NCBI GenBank assembly: GCA_016795205.1
Contig: JAEUHZ010000051.1
Location: 1 to 64,000 of the forward strand
DNA from: Planctomycetota bacterium
Lineage (GTDB): Bacteria; Planctomycetota; UBA1135; GCA-002686595
Reading direction: 5' to 3'
Length of the DNA: 64,000 nt
Below, one piece after another: positions 46,401-54,300 of this stretch. The notes under the pieces were generated by a model, which had not been told where the DNA came from, ran no database searches, and saw nothing but the letters and a program-made list of their open reading frames with translations. Numbering within the stretch: position 1 is the stretch's first letter; every line of letters begins with the position of its first letter. Made by a program: the position numbers and the translations under genes.

Positions 46401-46931
46401 GTCCCAGATCAGTGGCGACGGGGGCCCGGCCTGGATGTCGTCGAAGAGGACGGCGAGGTCCTCGGAGTCCGGGGTGACGATCTCGGTCGTCAGGCCGATG
46501 GCCAGCGGCTGGCCCGAAGTGGAGCGCACGGTCGTGCCGGAGGCGAGCAGGTCGACGATGTAGCGCCGTCCGCCCGGCTGCAGCCCCGCGTCCGAGAAGT
46601 CGTCGCGGGTCGGGCACGTCGGCTGGAACTCGACGGTGTTGGCGTCGAGCAGCGAGAAGGAGCCCGCCGCGGGCCCGCCGCCCAACTGGGTCACGCTGAT
46701 CGTGTTCAGGTTGACCGTGCTCAGGTCGACCGGCTGCGTGAACCGGAAGGTCATGGCGCGGTTGATGCGCCAGAGCTGGTTCGCGTTCAGGTTCGTCTCG
46801 ATCAGCCGGAAGCCCGAGCTCGCGCCCGAGGCGCCGCCGTCGCTGCCTCCGCCGCTGCACGCCGTGAGGGTGGCGCAGAGCGCCAGCGCGAGCGTTCCGC
46901 TCGACCAGTTCGAGGTGCGGGATTGCTTCAT
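43461..46931 (-). CDS. Giant Ig-like, glycine-rich lipoprotein (family copy 2)
   Basis: 1156 residues. A lipoprotein signal (ATLTACSGGG) is followed by an Ig-like domain with MTFRFTQPVDLSTVNLNTISVTQL and DFSDAGLQPGGRRYIVDL. A second Ig-like domain contains IVLEIDQPVDPSDSNINPQSVRMQ and FRDLVGNGNLLDLP. A beta-helix-like run (IEQGGVLEVRGPNPCVIRASGTVRIFGKLLIRG) leads into about 400 residues of glycine tracts (GGGGRGGTG, GGGGGGGSLGG, GGGGGAGSLTIL). The C-terminal beta domain ends FFRFRVTFDL...PAIEFLRVPF. It is the closest architectural relative of the protein at 26982. I choose ATG 46931 over GTG 46949 for the better signal peptide. Confidence 0.72.
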   Translation of the reverse strand: MKQSRTSNWSSGTLALALCATLTACSGGGSDGGASGASSGFRLIETNLNANQLWRINRAMTFRFTQPVDLSTVNLNTISVTQLGGGPAAGSFSLLDANTVEFQPTCPTRDDFSDAGLQPGGRRYIVDLLASGTTVRSTSGQPLAIGLTTEIVTPDSEDLAVLFDDIQAGPPSPLIWDGLGPVPQTGGYCYIEEGSSPDSRYVFRRRTSGSSSVLGAEVAVDDYKAPLNLYSVTSSSVSIVLEIDQPVDPSDSNINPQSVRMQYCSRLDGQCGAAASEWIDLPHEVRLESNCEGGGARLRVIPVGILPLGRVVRVSLAASFRDLVGNGNLLDLPVVSFPVVDGIDSGTGLPIPIGDEFVETFTLPGANPNSSQDTAALLDAPAAIWGSDGVLAAGFEFGGTGGPGGNFDWVVTPLPGGGSTILNTSFSVIQNAQQTATQTIVSGQVDVRDFTIEQGGVLEVRGPNPCVIRASGTVRIFGKLLIRGTSNRGVTTFNTTNLVESGGAGNGGGGRGGTGNPLTTQSSPAGEAGYGAFDQPNGGGGGGETGYNPSSSVNDRRGGGGGGGSLGGPMVLFTPSTPFNVNGCPDQRIIGLDAEDGNPGSLNASGATSGPGQRPQGGLKGPRPFLDANPDNDFLGLMRVGTAVVRGELPNAWAGAGGGGGGNAVTASSFPNPSWTPAGDEKGSGGGGGAGSLTILCLGDVIFGPNGRIDAGGGTGGGGENTAGINRVGSASGGGSGGHVIIQVGATIDFRQVRTNQSLERDKGGIWARGGQGGAGRDNSGGTAPNSVETTPQADRLPRDHYPTAQGGITTPAPCAIAATNPTNVATGFGTEGVAGCGGDGGPGIIQLHAPRLQDILTPTTAGENLTNCLKPNPVGSTIRFGSTAAENTSNVNSPLQWNQLLPGFGKISKAQSKWIPLGSTSVSPISTTPETTEFRFGGVSGGGLVLKTGAGAGATQADLPSILSGSGSQTVTTAPSLPYITTDKRTIVFDGTTILDEIYLTNPALLRFFDVRFAVGATVTRFEAASATYDATSGLLRVTVGTSGLPLNVIPTDGSASVSLRPRFFRVRTAGAQDSLPDPVTVGFEFQATTANALGQPNETEATPWVTDINALNTNPSNPALRFFRFRVTFDLGTSTLTATTPIPAIEFLRVPFRF

Positions 46932-47076
46932 GGAATGGACTCGGAGCACGGAGAGGGAATGCGTTGGATTCGGCCGAGAGCAGCCCGCGGACCGGCCGCC
47001 GGCGCTCCCCGGGGGGGGATGATGGACTCAGCGAGCGCCCAAGCCGCACCGGGCGGCCCGGGCCGTGGAGCGGGTC

Positions 47077-50000
47077 TCACTCACGCCAGGCGATGCCCAG
47101 CGCGGAGAGGGTCGGCGCCAGGTTCGTCGCGGCGTTCGACAGGAAGGTCAGGCGGAGTTGGAAGAAGCGCGCGCCGGACTGGATCCCGTCGGGGCTGCTG
47201 ATCTGGGCCATCGTCGAGCGCCAGGTGTTCGTGCTCTGGAAGAACGTCGGCTGCGTCCCGGTGCCCTCGCCGTAGGGATCGAGCGCATCCGCGTTCCAGC
47301 GGTGCGAGGCCGTGGGCACCAGGTTCGCGCCGCGGAACGCCAGTTGGATCTGCGTGCCCGCGGGCTGCTCGCCAGCCGCCGGCTCGATGACCGGCTCCGA
47401 GTAGCGCACGCCGCTGCTGCCAGAGTCGAACCAGGTCGAGAACGCCCGGCTGACGCGGATGACCATGTCGGCCGCCCCGATGTAGAACGAGTTGTCGACC
47501 GGCAGCGTGCCCGCGCCGGGGGTCGGCGTCGAGTTCGGGTTGAACCCACCCACCGCGACGTCCTGGAGGCCCGGGTCGCGGACCACGATGCCCGTGGTGC
47601 TCAAGCCACCCGTCGAGAACGCGCGGAAGTTCGGGCGTGACGAGTTCGCGACCGCGATCGAGATGTCGAAGGCATTGGCGCCCGTGATCGCTTCGCTCGG
47701 GTAGCAGCGGAACTCCATGAGCAACGGGAGGCCGATCGTCGGGACCTGGTTGACGCCGTAGGTCGGCGGACCGGGGTTCACGAGCGTGATGTCCACGCCC
47801 CGTCCGTTCGGGCCGCCGCGCGCCAGGACGCCCGTGTTGCGGAATGTGTAGTAGCTGCGACGATCCGGCGTGATGTTGAAGTTCAGCGGCCACGGCATGA
47901 CCGTCGTGCCGGTCTGCGTGATGCTGGCGTCGATCGGCTGGATCACGTAGCCCGGCTGGCCGAACGCCCCAGGGTGCACGGTCCGCAGCGGGTCATTGGC
48001 CGCGTCGAGCACGTTCTGGGCGAAGATCGTCTCGAGGCCCGAGTTCGGGTAGATCGGCAGCAGGTTCGGGTCGACGGCCTCGTCGGGGATCCGGATGCTC
48101 GTCGTGAGCGAGATCTCGAGGCGCGGGATCGTGTCCGCCACGACCGCGCCGCCGGCGGGCGCCCAGTACAGGTGCTCGACGTCGAGGTTGAAGAACTGCT
48201 CGTCGAGCAGCGAGAAGCCCAGGTCGCAGTAGCGCCAGATCGTCTGCAGCTTCGAGCCGTAGCGGGAGATCGGGGTCTGGACGCCCGGGGCGAACGGCAC
48301 CATGAGCGACGGGATCGCCTGGGTGCGATCCGCCGCAGCCTGGAAGCGCGTGACGGGCCGTGGACGCAGGAGTTGGTTTTGCGGGTCGATCAGGAACTCG
48401 CCCCGGAACTCGGGCGTCCCGAAGCCGTCGTTGTCCGGGTCGCCGGCGCCGGGTGCCGTCTCCGTGCCCGGGACCATGTCGAGGCGGTCGAAGCGGAACA
48501 CGAAGCCGTCCGTGCGCTGCTGGGCGGCGGCCGGATCCAACTCGAAGCCCACGAGGCCCGGCGAGGCCGCCGTGTCCGGCGTGGCGAACGTCTGGACCAG
48601 CCCGTTGCCCGCCAGGTCCCGGATCCCCGGCCGGCCGGCCGTCGGCGCCACGAGCGTGACGTAGACCGCCTCGCTGACACCGACCGCGTGGTTCAGCGGC
48701 AGCGTGGGCAGGAAGCGGAACTCACGCAGGTCGGGGCTGGCCGAGACGCGACCCACGACGAAGTTGCGGTACTTCGGCGCGACCGTCGGCAGGGTCTGCG
48801 GGTTCGTGTCGATCGGATCGGCCGGGACGTCCGTGTACCCGCGGTCGTAGCGCGTCAGCGTGAACGTGTCGAAGGCCGTCACCGAGGACGGGTCCATGGG
48901 CTCCGAGAAGCGGATCGAGACCGTCGAGTCCGTCGCCACGTTGCGGTTGGGCGGCGCGCCGACGCTCGAGAAGGACAGGAAGCAGGGCTCCGCGCCCGGG
49001 TGCAGGGTCGGCGAGTAGCTGATGCCGAGTTGCGCGACCTGCGTCGTGTCGAACTGCCGCGTCGCGCAGGGGTCGTTGGGCGTGTTCGCCCGCAGGTAGC
49101 GGAAGTAGACGTCGGCGACGACCCCGTTCGAGACCCCGCCCGAGGCGGCCTGGTTCGTGCCGCAGGTCTGGCCCGGAGGACAGGCCACGACGGCGAAGAC
49201 CGTGCAGTTGCTCACGGCCTGCTGGATGACGTCGCCGGCACGCAGGCGCAGCGCGCAGGGGGCGAAGGCAAACGTGAGCTCGGTGCGGTACAGATCCGTG
49301 CCGAAGACCTCGTCGATCGTCCCGAACGTCACCGGCTGGCGGCCGAGGATGCTGGGCGGGTCGTTGTCCGGCAGGAAGCCGTTGTTCGGGTCGCCCGTCG
49401 CGTCGCCCGTGCCACCGGTGCGCAAGGCGCGCACGAGGTCGCGGGTCGTGCTGCTCGTGTCGATCGTGCCGTTGCCCGACGAAGCCAACCCGTGGTTCGT
49501 GGGGTTCGTGAGCACGCGCGTCTGGTTCGACTCGGCGTCGGTGCGCGTCGGGATGCGGATCTGCAGGTTCGCCTGTCCGAGCGAGAGCGCGCCCGGGAAG
49601 CCCAGCGAGTTCACGGGCAGGCCCGTCGACTGCGCGTCGAACGAGGACACCGTCGAATCGATGATCACCCGGGTCGTGTAGAACTCGAGGCCCGGCTGGC
49701 CGTCGAAGTTGGCCAGGTCGCCGTGGTTCAGGTCCGGGACGACGCGCCCGAGGAAGGGCGTCACGGGCGGGTTGCCGGTCCGCAGGCGGACCGTGATGCC
49801 GTCGATCTTGCTCGCGTCGAGCAGGTCGTCGAACTGGAGCACGAGCGCGGCGTTGCGCGGGATGAACGGGATCGTGACGACCGGGTTCAAGCCCACGTCG
49901 GCGACGCGCGTCAGGTTCGCGTCCGAGAGCAGCTCCTCGTAGGCCTGCGCGTACTGGGCGGAGCCGGCCGGGTAGCGGATCTTGACCGTCGTCTTGTCCG

Positions 50001-50355
50001 TGATCGGGTTCGTCGAGAACTCGTAGGCCGTCCCGTTGCCGATCAACTGGCCGATGACGGCGTCGACCGCCTGGCTCGTGTCCGTGCTGTCGACGATGTC
50101 GACGAGCCGTCCCCAGTAGACCTCCTTGAGCTTGAGGCTGGTCTGCTGCCCGCCGTAGTTCGGGTCGACCACGAACTGCCGGGAGAGGGCGTTCGACGCC
50201 GGGTTCGCCTGCACGGATCCGACCGGGAAACCGGTCACGGATTCGCGGCGCAGGTTGCTGTCTCCGCAGGCCGCCAAGCCGGCCAGGAGCAGGGACAGAC
50301 CGAGGGAGGTCGAGAGACGGGAGTGCACGCAGCGACGAGGGGTCGAGTGGCTCAT
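47077..50355 (-). CDS. Giant Ig-like lipoprotein without glycine tracts (family copy 3)
   Basis: 1092 residues with a lipoprotein signal (LLLAGLAACGDS). At least three Ig-like modules are visible: NAALVLQFDDLLDASKIDGITVRL, NVATDSTVSIRFSEPMDPSSVTAFDTF, and one ending GIRDLAGNGLVQTF. The long central and C-terminal parts are beta-rich. The end, RFFQLRLTFLSNAATNLAPTLSALGIAW, parallels the ends of the other copies. Unlike copies 1 and 2 it has almost no glycine runs. Cys pairs (CTVFAVVACPPGQTCG) suggest disulfides. ATG 50355 is chosen; the open frame continues upstream without signal-like sequence. It is first of three lipoprotein genes that lead into pilD. Confidence 0.7.
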   Translation of the reverse strand: MSHSTPRRCVHSRLSTSLGLSLLLAGLAACGDSNLRRESVTGFPVGSVQANPASNALSRQFVVDPNYGGQQTSLKLKEVYWGRLVDIVDSTDTSQAVDAVIGQLIGNGTAYEFSTNPITDKTTVKIRYPAGSAQYAQAYEELLSDANLTRVADVGLNPVVTIPFIPRNAALVLQFDDLLDASKIDGITVRLRTGNPPVTPFLGRVVPDLNHGDLANFDGQPGLEFYTTRVIIDSTVSSFDAQSTGLPVNSLGFPGALSLGQANLQIRIPTRTDAESNQTRVLTNPTNHGLASSGNGTIDTSSTTRDLVRALRTGGTGDATGDPNNGFLPDNDPPSILGRQPVTFGTIDEVFGTDLYRTELTFAFAPCALRLRAGDVIQQAVSNCTVFAVVACPPGQTCGTNQAASGGVSNGVVADVYFRYLRANTPNDPCATRQFDTTQVAQLGISYSPTLHPGAEPCFLSFSSVGAPPNRNVATDSTVSIRFSEPMDPSSVTAFDTFTLTRYDRGYTDVPADPIDTNPQTLPTVAPKYRNFVVGRVSASPDLREFRFLPTLPLNHAVGVSEAVYVTLVAPTAGRPGIRDLAGNGLVQTFATPDTAASPGLVGFELDPAAAQQRTDGFVFRFDRLDMVPGTETAPGAGDPDNDGFGTPEFRGEFLIDPQNQLLRPRPVTRFQAAADRTQAIPSLMVPFAPGVQTPISRYGSKLQTIWRYCDLGFSLLDEQFFNLDVEHLYWAPAGGAVVADTIPRLEISLTTSIRIPDEAVDPNLLPIYPNSGLETIFAQNVLDAANDPLRTVHPGAFGQPGYVIQPIDASITQTGTTVMPWPLNFNITPDRRSYYTFRNTGVLARGGPNGRGVDITLVNPGPPTYGVNQVPTIGLPLLMEFRCYPSEAITGANAFDISIAVANSSRPNFRAFSTGGLSTTGIVVRDPGLQDVAVGGFNPNSTPTPGAGTLPVDNSFYIGAADMVIRVSRAFSTWFDSGSSGVRYSEPVIEPAAGEQPAGTQIQLAFRGANLVPTASHRWNADALDPYGEGTGTQPTFFQSTNTWRSTMAQISSPDGIQSGARFFQLRLTFLSNAATNLAPTLSALGIAWRE

Positions 50356-50810
50356 GGAATCGGCGATCTCGAACGTCGGTGCGCGACCGGACGCCGGACC
50401 GCGACGCCCCAGCGGGGCCTCGACGTGTCCGCGCGCGGCGCGCGGCAAGGGGGGATGGCGAAGCGTACCAAGCACGGCCTGCGGTTCCGCGCCCGCGCCG
50501 GCGATTTCCGGCCCGCCACGGGGCGTGGCCGGGTCGACCGTGCCGCGCGGTGGCGAGGCGTGGTCCGGCGGCGTGGATGCGGAGGCGTCGGGCATGGTTC
50601 TGTGGGCGGGATCAAACCCTGTGCCGCCCGTGGAGCCCGCTGGTCCGACTGGGGAGCGGCCTCGGGATGGGCAGGACGCCGGGTACCCGCGGAGCGCGCC
50701 CGAGTTGCACTCCGCGGGGTGGGCGGGACAGCGGGGGCGGGCGAGCGGAAACGCACAGCCCTGCATGCCAGCAGGGCGACGGCCCCCTCGCGACGGCCCG
50801 TGAGCCAGGC

Positions 50811-50838
50811 GGGCTGGAGCGCGGGCTGCCTCCAGCCC
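50811..50838 (-). terminator. Second hairpin downstream of pyrB
   Basis: GGGCTGGAG ... CTCCAGCCC, perfect 9-base arms with a 10-base loop, 87 bases past the pyrB stop. Confidence 0.4.
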
Positions 50839-50864
50839 AGCCCGGCGGCCCCCAGGCGGGTGAA

Positions 50865-50896
50865 GGGCGCCCGGCGCGGGGATCGGGAGGGCGCCC
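50865..50896 (-). terminator. First hairpin downstream of pyrB
   Basis: Two copies of the self-complementary GGGCGCCC (50865-50872 and 50889-50896) can form an 8-base stem, starting 28 bases after the pyrB stop. Confidence 0.4.
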
Positions 50897-50910
50897 CCAG
50901 CTCAGCACGC

Positions 50911-50934
50911 AGGCCGTCAGGCCGTCAGGCCGTC
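50911..50934. repeat. Three tandem 8-base repeats across the pyrB stop
   Basis: AGGCCGTC is repeated three times without interruption. The pyrB stop codon (50925-50927) lies at the junction of the second and third units. Confidence 0.8.
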
Positions 50935-52274
50935 CCCGCCACGCCTCGCACGCTCGGGGTGAAGCCCAGGCGCAGCGCCTCCGCGGCGTCGCGCAGGAAC
51001 ACGAGGTGGTCGCTGCGGACCTTGCGGAGCTCGACGGAGTCGCGGTCGTGGAAGACCCGGGTCGTCGAGCAGCCGACGACTCCGAACGGGATCTCGTGGG
51101 AGCAGTACGCACAGTGCGCCCGCAAGGGCAGGCGCGAGGCCAGGCGCAGCATGGGCGTCACGTGCCGCGCTTCCGTCCGCGAGATGCAGGTCGCATTCGG
51201 GCAGGGATTGGCGCCGACGGTCACCGGGTAGGCGCGCAGCTCGGGCGCGCGCTGGCTCGTCGCGAGGTCGAGGGCACCGGTGAGCCAACCCAGGATCGCC
51301 ATGCGGATCGGCACACCGCGCGCCGCCTGCTTGAAGTAGATGCTGCGCGGGTCGGCGTCGAGGTCCGCGGCGATCTCGTCGCGACGCGGCAGCGGATGCA
51401 TGACGACCGCGTCCCGCAGGGATTCGACCGCCAGGGTGCGCTTGCCGAGCTGCAGGTAGTTCTCGAGCGTCCCCTCCCCGCCCGGGTGGCGCTCGGTCTG
51501 CGGGCGCGTCATGTACACGGCGTCGACGTGCTCGATCGAGAAGCCGCGTGCGTCCGTGAAGAGCGACAGCTGGTGGGGCTTCTGCGGCGTCAGGTAGACC
51601 GCGTCGCTCCTCGAGGCCAGGTCGCCCAGGCGCGAGGCGTCGGCGCGCTGCGGCTCGACGCCGAACTCCTCGCGCAGGCGCTGCACGACGTAGCCCGGCA
51701 GCTCGAAGCCCGGTTGCGGCACGCACACGACGTTCGCGCCGAAGCGCGCCAGGGCATAGGCGAAGCTGTGGATCGTGCGGCTGTAGCGCAGGTCGCCGGC
51801 CAGCACGACGTCGAGGCCCTCGATGCGCCCCCGCTCGACCCACAGGTTGTAGAGGTCGCACAGGGTCTGGGTCGGGTGCTCGTGGCTGCCGTCGCCGGCG
51901 TTCACCACCGGCACCTCGGAGTACTGCGCCGCGAGGCGCGCCGCGCCTTCGCTGGGATGGCGCAGGACGATGACGTCGGCGTAGCCCCCGCTCACGACGC
52001 GCACCGTGTCGGCCAGCGACTCGCCCTTGCTGGCGCTCGACGTGCGCATGTCCGCCGCGGTCAGGATGCCCCCCCCCAGGCGCAGCATCGCGGACTCGAA
52101 CGAGAGGCGCGTGCGCGTGCTGGCCTCGTAGAACAGGCTCGCGGCGATGCGTCCGCGACAGATCGCCGAGTGCGCGCGCAGGTCCTGGGCGAAGTGCGCG
52201 GCATGATCGAAGAGCGCACGGACCTCCGGCAGGGAGAGGTCGTCGATCGAGACGAGGTGGCGGACCTCCGACAT
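50925..52274 (-). CDS. pyrB: Aspartate carbamoyltransferase with a C-terminal PyrI-type zinc domain
   Basis: 449 residues against about 305 for normal PyrB. Residues 1-337 are a complete ATCase catalytic chain: carbamoyl-phosphate loop FYEASTRTRLSFESA (48-62), the SSASKGESLADT loop (79-90), DGSHEHPTQTLCDLYNL (128-144) and VMHPLPRRDEI (291-301). It makes carbamoyl-aspartate, the first committed pyrimidine step. The extension contains C358-x4-C363 and C388-x2-C391, the exact Cys spacing pattern of the PyrI zinc domain, including CPNATCIS. The allosteric nucleotide-binding domain of PyrI is missing. The last 50 residues are unassigned. No pyrI or pyrC is adjacent. Confidence 0.92.
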   Translation of the reverse strand: MSEVRHLVSIDDLSLPEVRALFDHAAHFAQDLRAHSAICRGRIAASLFYEASTRTRLSFESAMLRLGGGILTAADMRTSSASKGESLADTVRVVSGGYADVIVLRHPSEGAARLAAQYSEVPVVNAGDGSHEHPTQTLCDLYNLWVERGRIEGLDVVLAGDLRYSRTIHSFAYALARFGANVVCVPQPGFELPGYVVQRLREEFGVEPQRADASRLGDLASRSDAVYLTPQKPHQLSLFTDARGFSIEHVDAVYMTRPQTERHPGGEGTLENYLQLGKRTLAVESLRDAVVMHPLPRRDEIAADLDADPRSIYFKQAARGVPIRMAILGWLTGALDLATSQRAPELRAYPVTVGANPCPNATCISRTEARHVTPMLRLASRLPLRAHCAYCSHEIPFGVVGCSTTRVFHDRDSVELRKVRSDHLVFLRDAAEALRLGFTPSVRGVAGTA

Positions 52275-52285
52275 GCGGGGACCAG

Positions 52286-52314
52286 AGCCTAGGGGCCGCT
52301 GGCGGATGGAGCAA
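52286..52314 (-). promoter_or_regulatory. Candidate pyrB promoter
   Basis: On the minus strand TTGCTC, a 17-base spacer and TAGGCT, ending 11 bases before ATG 52274. The nonamer TAGGCTCTG is shared with the cutA promoter region. There is no Shine-Dalgarno sequence. Confidence 0.4.
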
Positions 52315-52350
52315 ACGGCGCGCCTCGCGGCCGCGCACGCCGCGCACCAT

Positions 52351-53415
52351 TCAGCGCCGGGGTTCCGCGACCTCCCGCAGGGCCGCGCGCAGGTCCCGCC
52401 GGCCCGCCCCGGCCTCGGCCAAGGCCCGAGAGGCCTCGGGCTCGAACGGCACGGCCGCGCCGGGCGTCCAGGGCTCGCTGGGCAGGCCGAAGCGCGCACG
52501 CAGCAGCTCCCCCAGCGTGCGCCGCGCGCCCGCGGGGTCGCACAGCGCGGAGATCGCGCCGGCCGGTGGCGCCGGCGCGCGATCCGCCTGCGTGACGAGC
52601 ACGACGGCGTCGGGTGGCGCCGCGGTCGGTTCGCGGCCCCAGGGCACGAGCCACAGCACGAGCTCGGCGGATGCGCGCAACGCGCGTCCGCGGCGCAGGC
52701 CCTCGGCCTCGACCGCGCCCACCGGCAGTGCTTCGGCCGCAGGAGCGCCGGCCGGCTCGCGCTCGCCGGCGGTGTCGAACAGCCGCGCCGGCCACGCGCC
52801 GAGCAGGACGTCGGCCGTCAGCACGTCGCGCGTGGTGCCGGGCTGGTCCGAGACGAGCGCGCGCGCTTCCCCGGCCAGCGCGTTGAGGAGCGTCGACTTC
52901 CCGGAGTTCACCGGGCCGGCCAGGACGATGCGCGTCGGCTCCAGCGCATGGCGCGCGCAGCGACCGCGCTCGGCGAGCTGGGTGGCGCGCGCGCGCGCCG
53001 CGGGGGCCGGCAACCGAGCCAGCTCCGCGAGCTCGCGGCCGAGCGCCCCCTCGGCCTGGTCGAGCAGGATCCGCGCGGCGGCCTCGCACGGCGCGCGCTC
53101 GAGCAGCGCGAGCGCGCGCTCCTCGATCGAGCGCGCCGGGGCGCGGGGGCCCGCGCCGCGGAGCGCCGCGCGGACCAGCGCCGGGCTGCCGTGCAGGTGC
53201 AGCTCGACGCGCTCGGCCGCGGGCACGACCACGAGGGCCTCGTCCACGAGACCGGGCGCCAGCGTGAGCCGGGCGAGGCGGATGTCGCCCGGCGCGAGGT
53301 CCTGGGGCGCGCCGAGCGCCCGCGCCCGCTCCAGCGCGTCGGGCCCCGCGAGCTCGACCACGCTGACCGCGCCGGCGCCCGCCGGCGTGAGCTCGCGTTT
53401 GGCGCCCCCGCTCAC
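52351..53415 (-). CDS. Compact MnmE/TrmE-like GTPase without the C-terminal catalytic motif
   Basis: 354 residues, about 100 shorter than MnmE. An N-terminal MnmE-like segment (ELTPAGAGAVSVVELAGPDAL, then ERVELHLHGSPALVRAAL) and part of the helical domain (LLDQAEGALGRELAELA) precede a G domain. The G domain has G1 AGPVNSGKST, G2/G3 DQPGTTRDVLTADVL and FDTAGERE, and a weak G4 (VTQADRA). The protein stops after the G domain region with AALREVAEPRR, so the C-[IL]-G-K end that MnmE needs for tRNA wobble-uridine modification is missing. It starts at GTG 53415 overlapping the coaX stop (GTGA). A changed function, or a second full MnmE elsewhere, is likely. Confidence 0.75.
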   Translation of the reverse strand: MSGGAKRELTPAGAGAVSVVELAGPDALERARALGAPQDLAPGDIRLARLTLAPGLVDEALVVVPAAERVELHLHGSPALVRAALRGAGPRAPARSIEERALALLERAPCEAAARILLDQAEGALGRELAELARLPAPAARARATQLAERGRCARHALEPTRIVLAGPVNSGKSTLLNALAGEARALVSDQPGTTRDVLTADVLLGAWPARLFDTAGEREPAGAPAAEALPVGAVEAEGLRRGRALRASAELVLWLVPWGREPTAAPPDAVVLVTQADRAPAPPAGAISALCDPAGARRTLGELLRARFGLPSEPWTPGAAVPFEPEASRALAEAGAGRRDLRAALREVAEPRR

Positions 53416-54194
53416 GCCCGCAGCCCCTCGCGCAGCGCGGCGAGCAGTCCGCGGTGGACGAGGTCCTCGTCCTCGCGCACGCCCCCGAACCCTGGGCGCG
53501 TGAACAGCGGCGGCGTGATCAGCAGCGCGCGCGCGCCGCCGGTCAGCACCACGGGCGGGGCGTCGAACCCGGCCTCGGCGGCCACGGAGAGGGCGAGCTC
53601 GCGCGCCGCCCCGCGGAACCCGACCACGATCCCCGCCTGCAGGGCCGACTCGGTGTCGCGCCCCAGCGCCCGGGCGCCCACGGCGGGCTCGACGTGCGGC
53701 AGGCGCGCCGTGTGCTGGGCCAGGGCGCGCGCCAGGAGCGCCGGTCCCGGCGCGATCGCGCCCCCCAGGAAGCGGCGGCCGCGGACGTCGAGCGCGTCGA
53801 CGGTCAGCGCCGTGCCGGCGTCCACGACGACCAGGCCCGGCGCGCCGCTCGCGAGCGCCAGCGCCCCGCGCGCGGCGTACACGCGGTCGGGGCCGACCCG
53901 CTCCGGCGCGCGCACGTCGAGCACCAGACCGGCAGGGGGCGCGAGGTGCACGGGCCGCTGGAGCGCCTCGGACAGCGCGCCGCGGACCTCGTGCTCGAGC
54001 GCGGCCCCGGCCACGGACGACAGCGCGCAGAGCCCGATGCCGGACGTCGCGCGCGCGAACGCGGCGGCGCGCGCGCCGGCGCCCGGCGCGGACTCGAGCG
54101 AGGCGCGCGCCACCACGCGGGGGTCGCCGACCAGGCTCCAGACGCACAGCTTGAGGCGCGAGTTGCCGAGGTCGGCGGTGAGGGCGAGGTCCAT
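53412..54194 (-). CDS. coaX: Type III pantothenate kinase
   Basis: A 260-residue ASKHA-fold kinase that phosphorylates pantothenate, the first step to CoA. Motifs are the phosphate-1 loop ADLGNSRLKLCVW at the N-terminus, PDRVYAARGA, the phosphate-2 segment VVVDAGTALTVDAL and FLGGAIAPGPALLARAL. ATG 54194 starts exactly at the MDLALTADLGNS segment, so I prefer it to 54215. Type III kinases are not feedback-inhibited by CoA and need a monovalent cation. It is coupled to the MnmE-like gene by a 4-base overlap. CoaD is encoded at the other end of the window. Confidence 0.93.
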   Translation of the reverse strand: MDLALTADLGNSRLKLCVWSLVGDPRVVARASLESAPGAGARAAAFARATSGIGLCALSSVAGAALEHEVRGALSEALQRPVHLAPPAGLVLDVRAPERVGPDRVYAARGALALASGAPGLVVVDAGTALTVDALDVRGRRFLGGAIAPGPALLARALAQHTARLPHVEPAVGARALGRDTESALQAGIVVGFRGAARELALSVAAEAGFDAPPVVLTGGARALLITPPLFTRPGFGGVREDEDLVHRGLLAALREGLRA

Positions 54195-54220
54195 GAGGCC
54201 GGCAGGCGGCGCCAACGCAG

Positions 54221-54250
54221 CGCGCCGCGCAGGAGATCCTACGCGGCGCG
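54221..54250 (-). terminator. Strong hairpin after the GspC-like gene
   Basis: CGCGCCGCG ... CGCGGCGCG, 9-base arms. The inner bases (AGGAGATCCT) are also self-complementary, so the stem is nearly continuous. It lies 50 bases past the stop at 54301 and before coaX. Confidence 0.5.
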
Positions 54251-54300
54251 AGGGCGCGGCGAGCGCCGCGGGGATCGAGGTCGGCGCGCCCGGGCCCCGG

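Larger units (their letters stand above)
50356..50924. other. Intergenic region between pyrB and the giant lipoprotein
   Basis: About 570 bases. The pyrB-proximal 120 bases carry two terminator-like hairpins. The lipoprotein-proximal part must hold its promoter. Frames here give only Pro/Arg/Ala-rich composition sequence; I see no gene, tRNA or riboswitch. Confidence 0.55.

Noticed and set aside
42939-47201. 1420-codon frame on the plus strand
   Set aside because: Opposite the Ig-like lipoprotein gene. Long open frames on the reverse strand are normal at this GC content; there is no signal peptide or domain.
50356-50766. N-terminal extension of the 1092-residue lipoprotein up to 50766
   Set aside because: The upstream frame lacks a signal peptide and would bury the lipobox 130 residues inside; ATG 50355 gives a proper lipoprotein signal.
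47974-51231. 1085-codon frame on the plus strand
   Set aside because: Opposite the 1092-residue lipoprotein; it has Arg/Val/Asp-rich shadow composition.
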